Assembly: GCF_000024765.1 (NCBI RefSeq)
Contig: NC_013422.1
Span: 1,383,501 to 1,447,500, forward strand
Direction: 5' to 3'
DNA length: 64,000 bases
Source: Halothiobacillus neapolitanus c2
Lineage (GTDB): Bacteria > Pseudomonadota > Gammaproteobacteria > Halothiobacillales > Halothiobacillaceae
The position numbers and the translations under genes are program-made. Below the pieces are notes generated by a model. It made no database searches. It was not told the origin of the DNA and worked only from the letters and a program-made list of their open reading frames with translations. Below, in pieces: positions 26,922 through 36,900 of the stretch (the stretch's first letter is position 1; each line of letters begins with the position of its first letter).

Positions 26922-26995
26922 GGCTGGATGTCAGAGTGGTTATGTCGCGGATTGCAAATCCGCTTACCTCGGTTCGATTCCGGGTCCAGCCTCCA
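26922..26995 (+). tRNA. tRNA-Cys (GCA)
   Basis: A 74-base cloverleaf with acceptor GGCTGGA/TCCAGCC, anticodon GCA in the loop ATTGCAAAT, T-loop GTTCGATTC and an encoded CCA. The Gly-Cys tRNA pair is common in gammaproteobacteria, often with a tRNA-Leu after it; none follows here. Confidence 0.98.
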
Positions 26996-27164
26996 CACAA
27001 AAACCGATCAAAACGGAAACCAGCGACAGACAATGTCATCGTACGATGATTGATCGACGCTAGTACGCTCCTTATTTGTGCCCATAGCCATGTCGATACC
27101 AACCGGGCAAAACGGCATCCAAGCGCCCATCAAGGGGCTAAATTTGCTCCCTATGTAGAAAAAA

Positions 27165-27193
27165 ACCAGCCCCATTTCTGGGGCTTTTTTGGT
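27165..27193. terminator. bidirectional intrinsic terminator
   Basis: The stem AGCCCCA/TGGGGCT (27168-27174 with 27179-27185) is followed by TTTTTT on the plus strand. On the minus strand it is followed by GG and seven Ts. It ends the tRNA transcript from the left and the DUF429 transcript from the right. Confidence 0.9.
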
Positions 27194-27246
27194 TTTTGCC
27201 AACTATGCAGACACCAGATGATGTTTATTTCCCCGGACAAGTCGGC

Positions 27247-27987
27247 TTACTGTCTCGATTCACAGTGACATTGCGGCACATAAATATATCCGAGATCAAC
27301 ACTACCAAATAATTGCCCCGGTTCTGACCGGGCGAATAAACCCGCGATGTAGAGGCAGATGATGGCATCGAGCACATCTTCGTTTTGCTTAAGTGATCGG
27401 CCGCGTAAGGATTGGATATATTCTGCGGAAAAATGATGCGACCATTCTCCGGCCACAATGAGCGCCAGTTTGGGCGATTGAGCCAGAGATTTTAGCCGTT
27501 GCGCCAATTCGATCTGGCCTTGCTGCCGCGCTGGCACGGGCCCTTTTTTGTAGAGATGCCGTTCTGCCAGCTGGAAGATCTCAATGAGCGCAGGATGCGG
27601 GTAGCATTCAATCTGCCACTTTGTTGCCTGCTGACAGGCATGCTCGTGTCTCCGGTGGGCGAGCCAATCGGATAATGCCACGCTGTCCGCTTCAGGATAA
27701 CGATCACGGTTCGTTGGATGGCAACCGGCTTTGCGCCCGCCATAGCAGCGTGCCAATTCCCGCTCACAGGCTCTGGCCCCATATTGATTGGTGATGATAG
27801 TCGGGGCATCGATCGCAACCCCCCGAAGATCGGGTGCCGATTCGAGTGCATTTTGGATGCAGGAAAGCCCCAACAAGTCCGGTTGGATGGCGATCAGGGT
27901 GAGCTGATCATTTTGCAGTTCACCAAACGCAATCGCGGTTGGGTGGCTTGCCGTGATCCAGGCCATGTCGATGCCAGCAAGTGTCAT
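27247..27987 (-). CDS. DUF429 protein, predicted RNase H-like nuclease
   Basis: This 246-residue protein matches the DUF429 pattern: an N-terminal LAGIDMAW acidic strand, GVAIDAPTIITNQYGARACERELARCYG near residues 56-82, IECYPHPALIEIF near 126, and the C-terminal KQNEDVLDAIICLYIAGLFA near 199-218. The spaced acidic residues are those predicted to form an RNase H-like site, but no activity is established for the family. It stands alone on the minus strand with a shared terminator downstream. The start is ATG 27987. A downstream promoter region of about 150 bases separates it from the divergent SDR gene. Confidence 0.85.
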   Translation of the reverse strand: MTLAGIDMAWITASHPTAIAFGELQNDQLTLIAIQPDLLGLSCIQNALESAPDLRGVAIDAPTIITNQYGARACERELARCYGGRKAGCHPTNRDRYPEADSVALSDWLAHRRHEHACQQATKWQIECYPHPALIEIFQLAERHLYKKGPVPARQQGQIELAQRLKSLAQSPKLALIVAGEWSHHFSAEYIQSLRGRSLKQNEDVLDAIICLYIAGLFARSEPGQLFGSVDLGYIYVPQCHCESRQ

Positions 27988-28143
27988 ATTACGTCGGGGC
28001 CTCGTTAGAGATTGGATGGCTTGTCGGCCGAAAAGGCATCCCTTAAAGCATGCCGGCAGCGGGCATAGCTTGTCGATGACTCGAAGTCAGTAATTGGTTT
28101 TTTCTTTTCTATACTCGTGGTCCGTTTTCCGTTTGGGTTCAGC

Positions 28144-28845
28144 ATGAGTAACCAGCCAAAAAATATTGCCGTTGTGGGTGCTTCGAGTGCCATCGCTGAG
28201 GCATTCATTCGTTGCGTTCAGATACGTTACCCCAATGCGGTTGTGCACGCGTTTTCGCGACAAGGCGATCGACCCATCGACTATAGTCAGGAAGAAAGCA
28301 TCGCGCTGGCCGCGGAACACGCCAGCCGGACGGGCCCGCTGGATGGGGTGTTCGTGGCCAACGGCATATTGCACGATGGACGGGTTGCCCCGGAAAAATC
28401 ATTAGGGCAATTGTCACGCGATCATTTTCAGCATGTGTTCGAGATCAACACCGTCGTTCCTGCGCTTGTCGCCAAGCATTTCTTGCCCGTACTCAATCGC
28501 CAGCGCCCCGCTTATTTTGCGGTGCTCTCGGCGCGTGTCGGCAGTATTTCCGACAACCAATTGGGTGGCTGGTATGCGTACCGCGCATCCAAGGCGGCTT
28601 TGAACATGCTGATCAAAACGGCGGCGATCGAGGTGGCACGGCGCAACAAACAGGCAATCGTCGTTGCGCTCGATCCGGGAACCGTCGACAGCCCGCTTTC
28701 CCGACCGTTTCAACGCAATGTGCCCAGCCATAAACTGTTCACTCCCGATCTGGCCGCTGACCAACTGCTGAATGTTCTCGAGCACCTGACACCGGCGCAG
28801 ACAGGTCGGTTCATTGGTTGGGATGGTGAGGAGATATTGCCGTGA
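28144..28845 (+). CDS. short-chain dehydrogenase/reductase, CsgA/C-factor-like
   Basis: A 233-residue classical SDR. The Rossmann motif is IAVVGASSAIAEAFIR near the N-terminus, with a slightly unusual glycine pattern (GASSAIAE). NG (VFVANGIL) is near residue 77 and the catalytic YxxxK is WYAYRASKAALNML near 149. The NAD-binding DPGTVDSPLSRPF follows. The substrate is unknown. ATG 28144 is used; a longer form from 28117 lacks support. The stop overlaps the next gene (GTGA), and that gene overlaps the photolyase gene (ATGA), so the three form one coupled operon. Confidence 0.88.
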   Translation: MSNQPKNIAVVGASSAIAEAFIRCVQIRYPNAVVHAFSRQGDRPIDYSQEESIALAAEHASRTGPLDGVFVANGILHDGRVAPEKSLGQLSRDHFQHVFEINTVVPALVAKHFLPVLNRQRPAYFAVLSARVGSISDNQLGGWYAYRASKAALNMLIKTAAIEVARRNKQAIVVALDPGTVDSPLSRPFQRNVPSHKLFTPDLAADQLLNVLEHLTPAQTGRFIGWDGEEILP

Positions 28846-29060
28846 ACGAATCGTCCGCAGCGATCAGTGAGCTGATCGAAATGGCCTGGCAGGACCGAAT
28901 CACCTTCGATGACATTCAGCGTCTGACCGGGTATTCAGAGTCCGAGGTCATTCGGTTGATGCGCGCCCAGTTGAAGCCTTCAAGTTACCGACTATGGCGC
29001 AAACGGGTAACCGGCCGGGTAACCAAACACAAAAAGAAATGCGGTGTGGCGCACGAATGA
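28842..29060 (+). CDS. TIGR03643/DUF2805 family small protein
   Basis: This 72-residue basic protein matches the family pattern exactly: ISELIEMAWQDRITFDDIQRLTGYSESEVIRLMRAQLKPSSYRLWRKRVTGRVTKH, a predicted helix-turn-helix-like core ending in a very basic tail. The family is a conserved hypothetical one often found beside cryptochrome/photolyase genes. The start is GTG at 28842, overlapping the SDR stop; the stop overlaps the photolyase start. A nucleic-acid-binding role is plausible from the basic C-terminus but not shown. Confidence 0.88.
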   Translation: MNESSAAISELIEMAWQDRITFDDIQRLTGYSESEVIRLMRAQLKPSSYRLWRKRVTGRVTKHKKKCGVAHE

Positions 29061-30580
29061 ACGTTGTCTGGTTCAAACGGGACCTTCGTCTTTCCGATCA
29101 CACGGCGTTGGCGCGTGCGGCAAAGCAAGGGCCGGTCCTGCTGCTGTACATTCTGGAGCCCGAATTGTGGCAGCAACCCGACATGAGCGAACGTCAGTTT
29201 CGTTTTTTGACGGCCTGTCTGGACGAATTGAAAACCGTGGCCCAAGACAGATCGATTCATTTCGTGATTAAAGTGGGTGAGGCCGTCGAAGTGCTTACCT
29301 CGCTTCATCAAAAGTACGCCATTACGGCGTTGTGGTCGCATCAGGAAACAGGTAACGGCTGGACCTTCGCTCGAGATCAACGCGTTTCCCGGTGGTGCCA
29401 ATACCATCACATTCCGTGGCATGAGCCTGCACAACACGGGGTCGTCCGCCGTCTGGCCAATCGATCGGGTTGGGCCGCCCGATGGTATCGACAGATGAAA
29501 CAGCCAATCGCCGAACTGCCGCCGGTCATTCACTCGATAGACGAACCATCAGACTCCTGGCCCTCCCCAGCCGATCTGGGTTGGGTAAATGCTGAAACAG
29601 CCCAAATTCAATCGGGGGGGCGCAGCCGGGCGCTTGGTTTGCTGCATGATTTTTTGCATGAGCGTGGTGAAACCTACGCGCGCGCCATGTCTTCACCCGT
29701 GACCGCCTTTGAGCGTTGTTCCCGGTTATCTCCTCACTTGGCCTTTGGCACCGTTTCTATCCGTGAGGTTTTTCAAGCCGTTGAGGCGCGCAAACTGGCG
29801 TTGATGATGCAACCACCCACCGAGCGGGGAATGTGGCCGAGTGCCCTGCGTTCATTCTCCGGGCGACTGCGCTGGCATTGCCATTTTATTCAGAAGCTCG
29901 AAGATGAGCCACGCATCGAATTCTGCAATCTGCATCCGGCCTACGAGGGCCTGCGAGAAAGCGAATTCAATCCTGCTTTTTTTGAGGCGTGGCAAGCGGG
30001 CAGAACGGGGTATCCGATGGTTGATGCCTGCATGCGGGCCCTCAAGGCCACCGGCTGGCTGAATTTTCGCATGCGTGCCATGGTCATGAGTTTTGCCAGT
30101 TATCATCTTTGGCTGCATTGGCGACAACCCGCGTTGTATCTGGCGCGAATGTTTACCGACTACGAACCGGGCATTCATTACAGCCAAGCTCAGATGCAAT
30201 CGGGCACAACGGGCATCAACACTCTGCGCATTTACAACCCGATCAAGCAAGGCATCGACCATGACCCCGAAGGGGTGTTTATTCGTCGCTGGGTGCCGGA
30301 ACTAATGGACCTTGATCGGACTTGGATTCACACGCCCTGGCTTGCCCCCTCGCCACCGACTAACTACCCCAGGCCGATCGTCGATGAGGTTCAGGCCAGA
30401 AAGGCGGCCGCCGAAAAAATCTATCAATTGCGCAAAACCGACCCAATGCATAGAGAATGGGCGCAGAAAATCGCCGAGAAACACGCCAGCCGAAAACCCG
30501 GCAGACAACAATCTCCCAAAACCAAGCAGCCACCGAAAGCTGAAAAACCCCGAACTCAGCTTTCGCTTTTTGAGGATTGA
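29057..30580 (+). CDS. cryptochrome/deoxyribodipyrimidine photolyase family protein
   Basis: A 507-residue FAD flavoprotein of the photolyase family, which uses blue light to reverse pyrimidine dimers or acts as a photoreceptor. The N-terminal antenna domain begins NVVWFKRDLRLSDHTAL. The C-terminal FAD domain has FSGRLRWHCHFIQKLEDEP near residue 270, TGYPMVDACMRALKATGWLNFRMRAMVMSFASYHL near 318-352 and DYEPGIHYSQAQMQSGTTGINTLRIYNPIKQ near 370-400. The coupling to an SDR and a TIGR03643 gene suggests the subgroup found with that pair rather than classical PhrB. About 40 C-terminal residues are basic and low in complexity. The start is ATG 29057 inside the previous stop. Confidence 0.92.
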   Translation: MNVVWFKRDLRLSDHTALARAAKQGPVLLLYILEPELWQQPDMSERQFRFLTACLDELKTVAQDRSIHFVIKVGEAVEVLTSLHQKYAITALWSHQETGNGWTFARDQRVSRWCQYHHIPWHEPAQHGVVRRLANRSGWAARWYRQMKQPIAELPPVIHSIDEPSDSWPSPADLGWVNAETAQIQSGGRSRALGLLHDFLHERGETYARAMSSPVTAFERCSRLSPHLAFGTVSIREVFQAVEARKLALMMQPPTERGMWPSALRSFSGRLRWHCHFIQKLEDEPRIEFCNLHPAYEGLRESEFNPAFFEAWQAGRTGYPMVDACMRALKATGWLNFRMRAMVMSFASYHLWLHWRQPALYLARMFTDYEPGIHYSQAQMQSGTTGINTLRIYNPIKQGIDHDPEGVFIRRWVPELMDLDRTWIHTPWLAPSPPTNYPRPIVDEVQARKAAAEKIYQLRKTDPMHREWAQKIAEKHASRKPGRQQSPKTKQPPKAEKPRTQLSLFED

Positions 30581-30786
30581 TCACTCGCTGTTCCGCAAAA
30601 CAATTAATTCTCGCTGCCGCTGTATGACCCAAAATACAGACTTCACGATTCGGATTTTTTCGGAAGCTCATGCTTGATGATTTGAAATAAAAAATTGTTT
30701 TTTACTTGGGTATGTGTCTTTTATTCCTCTGGACGAATAAAATCAGCCGCCTCGAAAGTGGGTGAAAGAAACTTTGTTCAACCTTA

Positions 30787-30897
30787 GGGAATCTCGAAAA
30801 ACCCGTTATTCCCGCGTGGGCGGGAATCCAGCGCCTTGATTTTTCTGGGTTCCCGCCTACGTGGGAACGACGAATCACGGGTATTTCGAGGTGCCCC
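30787..30897 (+). repeat. 111-bp intergenic repeat, copy 2
   Basis: Same orientation and length as copy 1. It starts GGGAATCTCGAAAAACCC and ends TATTTCGAGGTGCCCC. Both hairpins are present: ATTCCC-N8-GGGAAT and GTTCCC-N8-GGGAAC. Loop bases differ from copy 1, but the outer stem bases are the same. Confidence 0.9.
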
Positions 30898-30919
30898 TTG
30901 GAGATTTTTGCTCCCTTCC

Positions 30920-30947
30920 TTGACGTTCTTCTGGGTTTTCATAGAAA
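30920..30947 (+). promoter_or_regulatory. candidate promoter of the OFA transporter gene
   Basis: TTGACG at 30920-30925, a 16-base spacer and TAGAAA at 30942-30947 match the sigma-70 hexamers at five and four of six positions. It lies 43 bases before the ATG and 23 bases after the 111-bp repeat. Confidence 0.4.
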
Positions 30948-30990
30948 AATCGACAGGATTGAACCGGCCAACACCATCAGAGGATGATTG

Positions 30991-32607
30991 ATGTCAGGAT
31001 TATTGGATAAACAACGTACGATCGCCGGAGCGCAATTCAACCGCTGGCTGGTTCCACCAGCCGCCCTTGCCATTCATTTATGCATCGGCATGGCCTATGG
31101 ATTCTCCGTTTTCTGGCTTCCGATGACGAAACTCGTGGGACAGAGCTCAACCGAATGCAGCAGTCATTCTTGGATGACAAACCTGTTTTCCAGTCAATGC
31201 GATTGGACCGTGCCGCAAGTCAGTATCACCTTTACCTTGTTTATCTTCATGCTGGGAGTTGCGGCCGCTTTCTGGGGCGGATGGATGGAACGCGTGGGCC
31301 CACGCAAATCGGGCTTTATTGCGGCTATTTGTTGGGGTGGCGGCATGGCTCTTGGCGGAGTCGGTGTCATGACACACCAACTCTGGCTGGTGTGGCTCGG
31401 TTGCGGCGTTCTCGGCGGAATTGGCCAGGGTCTGGGCTACATCACCCCAGTATCGACGCTCATTAAATGGTTCCCTGACCGTAGAGGCATGGCAACCGGT
31501 CTCGCCATCATGGGCTACGGTGGGGGCGCCATGATTGGGGCCCCTGTCGCGGTTGCCTTGATGAGTCATTTCGGTGGCGGCGTATCGGCTCAAGGCGTCG
31601 CGCTTACGCTCATCACCATGGGTGCGATTTACTTTGTGATCATGACCATCGGCGCTTTCGGTTTCCGAGTTGCTCCCGCCGGGTGGATGCCGACAGGTTT
31701 CAAGCCCACACCGACACAATCCAAAGCGATGATCACCGATGGCCATGTGCATCTTTCCAAGGCTTGGCGGACACCCCAGTTCTGGCTGATATGGGGCGTA
31801 CTGTGCCTCAATGTGAGCGCCGGTATTGGCGTCATCGGGATGGCTTCGCCCATGCTGCAGGACATTTTCGGCCCCTTGCTGGTTGGTGTCACAAGTGACG
31901 CCACACTGACTGCGGCTCAAAAGGCCGGGATTGTGGCCGCCGCCGCCGGACTGGTGGGTCTGATCAGCCTGTTCAATAGCGTGGGCCGGTTGTTCTGGGC
32001 TTCGGTATCGGACTGGATTGGACGCAAGAACACTTATTTCACGTTTTTCATACTCGGTACGGCTCTGTATCTGTTGATGCCCACACTGGGACACATGGGC
32101 GCAGCGGGCCTTTTCGTGCTCGTGGTCTGTGTCATCCTGAGCATGTATGGCGGTGGATTTGCCACCGTGCCCGCTTATCTGGCGGACATTTTCGGCACTC
32201 AGATGGTCGGAGCCATTCATGGCCGCCTGCTGACGGCGTGGTCTGTCGCTGGCATTATTGGCCCGGTTTTGATATCCAATTTACGACAGGCCCAGCTTGA
32301 TGCAGGCGTACCCAAGAATTTGGTGTACGACAACACGCTGTATATTTTGGCCGGTTTATTGATTTTGGGCTTTTTCCTGAACTTGATGATCAAGCCGGTT
32401 GATGCGAAACACTTCATGACACCCGATGAACTGGCTGCGGAACAAGCACTAACCGAAAAAGCCAGCCACAAAGCAGCCGATGCCGGTTCCGCTGCACGCG
32501 GCAGTTTTGGTATGACCGGTATATTGGCCTGGCTGGCCGTTGGCATTCCCTTCCTGATCGGTGTTTGGATCGCCATCGGCAAAGCTTCGGCACTCTTCAT
32601 GCACTGA
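30991..32607 (+). CDS. OFA-family MFS transporter
   Basis: A 538-residue major facilitator with twelve predicted helices. The family shows in the N-terminal PAALAIHLCIGMAYGFSVFWLPM, a cysteine-containing first periplasmic loop, GCGVLGGIGQGLGYITPVSTLIKWFPDRRGMATGLAIMGYGGGAMIGAP near residues 130-178 and FWASVSDWIGRKNTYF near 332. The OFA group includes the oxalate/formate antiporter, but many members transport other monocarboxylates, so the substrate is open. A long, basic and alanine-rich loop near 480-500 precedes an additional C-terminal helix. ATG 30991 follows AGAGGA. A terminator follows the stop. Confidence 0.88.
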   Translation: MSGLLDKQRTIAGAQFNRWLVPPAALAIHLCIGMAYGFSVFWLPMTKLVGQSSTECSSHSWMTNLFSSQCDWTVPQVSITFTLFIFMLGVAAAFWGGWMERVGPRKSGFIAAICWGGGMALGGVGVMTHQLWLVWLGCGVLGGIGQGLGYITPVSTLIKWFPDRRGMATGLAIMGYGGGAMIGAPVAVALMSHFGGGVSAQGVALTLITMGAIYFVIMTIGAFGFRVAPAGWMPTGFKPTPTQSKAMITDGHVHLSKAWRTPQFWLIWGVLCLNVSAGIGVIGMASPMLQDIFGPLLVGVTSDATLTAAQKAGIVAAAAGLVGLISLFNSVGRLFWASVSDWIGRKNTYFTFFILGTALYLLMPTLGHMGAAGLFVLVVCVILSMYGGGFATVPAYLADIFGTQMVGAIHGRLLTAWSVAGIIGPVLISNLRQAQLDAGVPKNLVYDNTLYILAGLLILGFFLNLMIKPVDAKHFMTPDELAAEQALTEKASHKAADAGSAARGSFGMTGILAWLAVGIPFLIGVWIAIGKASALFMH

Positions 32608-32627
32608 TCGGCTGACAAGCCAAAGCA

Positions 32628-32670
32628 AAAGCCCGGCAAGTTGCACTATTCCGGGCTTTATTATTTTTTA
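32628..32670 (+). terminator. intrinsic terminator after the OFA transporter
   Basis: AAAGCCCGG at 32628-32636 pairs with CCGGGCTTT at 32651-32659 around a 14-base loop, followed by ATTATTTTTTA. It lies 20 bases after the stop. The same hairpin could serve the convergent minus-strand operon. Confidence 0.8.
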
Positions 32671-32692
32671 AAGCAATAAACGCTCAGAGGCA

Positions 32693-33919
32693 TCACTCCG
32701 TTGATTTGGCCTGAACGCCCTCTTCCAAACCGGCGGCGAACGTGAGATGGGCTACGTTGTCGCGTGCAAAAAACCCCTGAAAGCCGTCAAAACGTTGAAC
32801 GTATTCAATGATTAATGAGGAAAAATCCGAAGCGGAGGAAAAAATCTGTTTGAGCCCCTCTTCTCGCGACCCAACCGTATCGAGCAGGAATCGTTTACCT
32901 TGGGAGGCAATGGCACCAACGACAAAGTCGATATTTTCCATGCCATTGGTCTGCCCATCGGTCACCGTCAACGCCATGTGATGCAGGCGTGGGCCGTAAT
33001 TGCGCACAAAGGATTCCGTCGGGCTGGGAAGCTTATCGAGGTGATTCACGCAGTACGGCAGATTGTTTGCGGTAAACACCTTCGCCGGGGACATGGATTC
33101 AGGATCGCCACGAACATTTTTAGTAACGTTGGTCGATGAATTCTGATCCTTAATGTCGTAACTGCCCCAATAGTAATAGCTGGACAACGCAAGGTATTCG
33201 AGCAGCGCCGCCTCACGGTTTTGGCTGTACACGCGAGTGGCCAGATGATCAATCGGCATGAGCATGTCCTTCACACCGATGTGCTCCTGCATGATCTTGC
33301 CGCGCTCATAAGCCGCTTGCGCGTCTGCCATGATGGTGGAGACGCCATGTTTATACACGCGAATGCCCTCGGACGACCGTTCCATATAACCGACCACATT
33401 CTGGGTATACGGCGAGGGTTTGGAAACGCTGAAATTAAGCGGTAAATCCAACTCGGTCAGTTGCCCCATGGTCAGAAAACGGAACTCGCGCTCCTGCTGC
33501 ATAGCCACCACGTCCAAGCGGTCAGTCACACGGAGGATTTCGCCAAGATAGCGGCTGTGCGGGCGCCGCGCACCGATTGGGTACTGATCGTTCAGGCTAC
33601 GGAACAGATCGGTGTAATCCGGAACCTTGATTTCACGCAAGAGAATATCGGGTGAATTCATGTCAATTCGCAGGACATGGGTCATGTGCTTCGGCCCATC
33701 CAGCGTTACCAGATAATGGTAGGGCGTCATCAGTGCCAATTCGGCAATGTATTCCAGCGACTTTCCAGGTTCGACGGCAATCAACAAGGCTTCGATGCCG
33801 CCGATCATGTCAGTCAGCCCACACCGGTCACGCTCGGTGAGTACCCGAAACAGATACTCCTCGAAAAAGGCTGAATTCTGTTTGTCCCCGAAACGCTGAT
33901 AACTATTGGAATCAAACAT
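32693..33919 (-). CDS. VOC-superfamily protein resembling 4-hydroxyphenylpyruvate dioxygenase
   Basis: This 408-residue protein has no clear motif in its first half but an HPPD-like second half. His225 in IDHLATRV, His314 in RLHHMALTV and Glu372 in LIIEYVQRFDGFQGFF match the HPPD patterns DHxxxxV, HxAL and E-x-x-QR...GF that carry the 2-His-1-Glu iron ligands. The spacing between the second His and Glu is shorter (58 against about 83 residues), so it is not a standard HPPD. It lies 21 bases downstream of the transglutaminase/DUF2126 gene on the same strand and probably belongs to that operon. A Fe(II) dioxygenase acting on an operon product is possible but inferred. Confidence 0.6.
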   Translation of the reverse strand: MFDSNSYQRFGDKQNSAFFEEYLFRVLTERDRCGLTDMIGGIEALLIAVEPGKSLEYIAELALMTPYHYLVTLDGPKHMTHVLRIDMNSPDILLREIKVPDYTDLFRSLNDQYPIGARRPHSRYLGEILRVTDRLDVVAMQQEREFRFLTMGQLTELDLPLNFSVSKPSPYTQNVVGYMERSSEGIRVYKHGVSTIMADAQAAYERGKIMQEHIGVKDMLMPIDHLATRVYSQNREAALLEYLALSSYYYWGSYDIKDQNSSTNVTKNVRGDPESMSPAKVFTANNLPYCVNHLDKLPSPTESFVRNYGPRLHHMALTVTDGQTNGMENIDFVVGAIASQGKRFLLDTVGSREEGLKQIFSSASDFSSLIIEYVQRFDGFQGFFARDNVAHLTFAAGLEEGVQAKSTE

Positions 33920-33940
33920 GATTGCCTCGAAATAAGGAAG

Positions 33941-36900
33941 TTAACTGGGCTGCCAACGCAAATCGAGCGTAAGCGGGAACCGTGGATTGATCTGTTCCTG
34001 CGGCACCGTGAACTGGCCCGGTGTGTGACCATGATCCCAAAAGCGTGAGCGACGTCGAGCTTCCGCCTCCAAGGCATTGATCGGGAAAGTATCGTAGCTT
34101 CGACCACCCGGATGGCTGACATGATAGGTACAACCGCCCAGGGCCCGGTTATTCCAGCCATCGACCAGATCGAACCTAAGCGGTGCCTGCACTCCGATGG
34201 TCGGATGCAGTGCCGAATACGGCGCCCAGGCCTTAAAACGAACGCCCGCGACGAACTCACCCGGCACGCCCGTTGGGTGCAGCGGCACTCGCCGCCCGTT
34301 GCAGGTCACGTAATGCCGATTGCCGATCAAGTTTTGCACCTTAATTTGCACGCGCTCAATGGATGAATCGACATATCTCGCCGTGCCACCGGCTGCCATT
34401 TCTTCACCCAGCACGTGCCAAGGCTCTATGGCTTGACGAATTTCAATGATCACGCCGTCGTAGGTCACGCTGCCATATCGAGGAAAGCGGAATTCGAGGA
34501 ACGGCAAAAACCACGCATCGTCAAACGCATAGCCTGATTCGCGCAGGTCGGTACAGATATCGCGCATATCCTGCTCTATAAAATGCGGAAGCATGAAGCG
34601 ATCATGCAGCGATGTTCCCCAATCGACGAGACGACTATGCAACGGTGTTTTCCAGAAACGCGCCACAAGTGCGCGTAACAGCAAAGATTGAACGAGGTTC
34701 ATGCGCTGGTGTGGCGGCATTTCAAACGCTCGCAACTCAAGCAAACCCAAGCGACCAGTGGAAGAATCCGGGGAATACAGCTTGTCGATGCAGAATTCGG
34801 CACGGTGCGTATTGCCGGTTAAATCAACCAGCAGATGTCGCAACAGCCGATCAATCAGCCAAGGCTGATCGGACTCCGTACCGGACGGAAAGGCCAGATC
34901 AAGATGCTGGAAGGCAATTTCCAGTTCACCTAAGGTGTCGTCGCGAGCTTCATCGACACGCGGTGCCTGACTCGTCGGGCCAATGAACTGACCCGAGAAC
35001 AAATAGGACAGCGCCGGATGCTGTTGCCAATAGGTCAGCAGGCTCTTGAGCAAGTCCGGGCGGCGCAGAAACGGACTATCGGCCGGAGTTGCACCGCCCA
35101 ATGTGACATGATTGCCACCACCTGTTCCCGTATGCCGGCCATCCAGCATGAACTTCTCTGCGCCCAGACGGGCGAGGCGCGCCGATTCGTAAAGCAGGTG
35201 CATGTTCTGCTCGAGCGTCGACCAGTCACTGGCCGGGTGAATATTGACCTCGATGACGCCGGGATCTGGGGTAACAGAGAGCGACTGCAAGCGTGGATCC
35301 CGTGGCGGCGTGTAGCCCTCGATCCGTATCGGCTGTTTCAGCGTTTTCGCACAGAATTCAATGGCAGACACCAGTTCCAGCCATGCCTCCAACGTAGTGA
35401 TCGGCGGCATGAAAACGTACAGCACACCATTCCGAACTTCCAGTGCCAATGCAGTGTGAATGACTTCTTCCGGGTTGATTTGCGCGGGTGGCGGTTCGGC
35501 TGGATTGAGTTTGAGCGAAGCAGGCGTGCGCGGATAATCACCCAAAACCTGACGCGATGCGAACGGATCAACCGGAAAATTGACCGGTTGCGCTTTGGGA
35601 TGAACCCAAGGCAGGCTGTCGAGCGGTAATCTCAGGCCCAGCGGTGAATCACCGCCCAACAGGAAGAGACGTTCGGTGCGCAATGGCCAAAGGCTTGAGG
35701 CCCACTGGGTTTTGCTGGAATCCAGCGCTTTGAGCGGCAGAACATAACCGACGATATCACCCAATCCTGATTGCAACTTGCGCGAAACCTGCCCTCGCTT
35801 GCCCGTATCCTTGAGATCAATTTTCATGGGATCGAGATTCACCGGCAATGCGGTTTCCATGGACAGCGCCAGCAATGGATCTTCATAAGCCGGAATCACG
35901 TAATCGGTCGAAAGCTGCAAACGCGACGCCAACAGATGGGCGAAGTGATATGCCCGAGCCTTGGGAATTGGTTGGGCATCCGGTTTCGGATTTTCTGCCA
36001 TCAACTCAGGATCGTGCCAGACGGGCACGCCATCGGTACGCCAGAAAACACTGAGCGCCCAGCGTGGCAACGGCTCACCGGGATACCATTTTCCCTGACC
36101 GTAATAACGCACCCCGCCCTGTGCAAACTGCCGGCTCAAACGCGCCATCAAATCCTGAGCAAGCACCCATTTCTGATCACCCAGTGCATCGGTATTCCAT
36201 TCCGGCGCATCCATGTTATCAATGGATACGAACGTCGGTTCGCCCCCTTGGGTCAGACGGACATCGTTGGCTTGCAGTTCGGAATCAACCCAGTAGCCCA
36301 GGCTCTGAATCGCCTGCCATTGGGTTTCGGTATACGGTTTGGTGACACGCGGATCTTCATGAATCCGAGTGACACTCATCTCAACGATCAGCTCGGATTC
36401 ACAAACGCTCGTCATGCCTGTAATGGGCGCCGCCGAGGTAGGTTGTGCTGTGGCCGCTAGCGGGATGTGCCCCTCGCCAGCCAACAGGCCGGATGTAGCA
36501 TCCAGACCGATCCAACCGCCCCCCGGGATAAATGCCTCGCACCAGGCGTGCAGATCCGTAAAATCAGCCGTCGGCCCACTCGGGCCATCAAGCGAAGGCT
36601 GATCTGCCACCAGCTGGATCAGATAACCGGAGACAAAACGCGCCGCAATACCGAGGTGGCGAAGCGCCTGCACCAGAAGCCAGGCGCTATCACGACAGGA
36701 TCCGGAACCGTTGGAGAGCGTCTCTTCCGGCGTTTGCACCCCCGGTTCCATCCGAATGAGATAGGAGACGCTACTCTGAACTTTTTGATTGATCCGAACC
36801 AGAAAATCATTGATCGTCAAATCTTTCGGCATGGCCTGCGTAAATTCTGCCAACCATTTCCTGAAGTGCTTATCGAGTGGCGCCGCCTCAAGAAAGGGTG

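Larger units (their letters stand above)
30581..30990. other. intergenic region between photolyase and the OFA transporter
   Basis: About 410 bases with no gene. It holds copy 2 of the 111-bp repeat at 30787-30897 and, directly after it, a candidate promoter. No intrinsic terminator for the photolyase operon was recognised. The part 30640-30780 is AT-rich without clear structure. Confidence 0.5.

Noticed and set aside
31147-32220. 357-codon minus-strand frame opposite the OFA transporter
   Set aside because: It is the antisense shadow of a well-supported transporter; composition is rich in His, Gln and Thr and matches no family.
35018-36460. Several plus-strand frames of 200-240 codons opposite the DUF2126 gene
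   Set aside because: Shadow frames with arginine- and glutamine-rich low-information sequence and no start signals.
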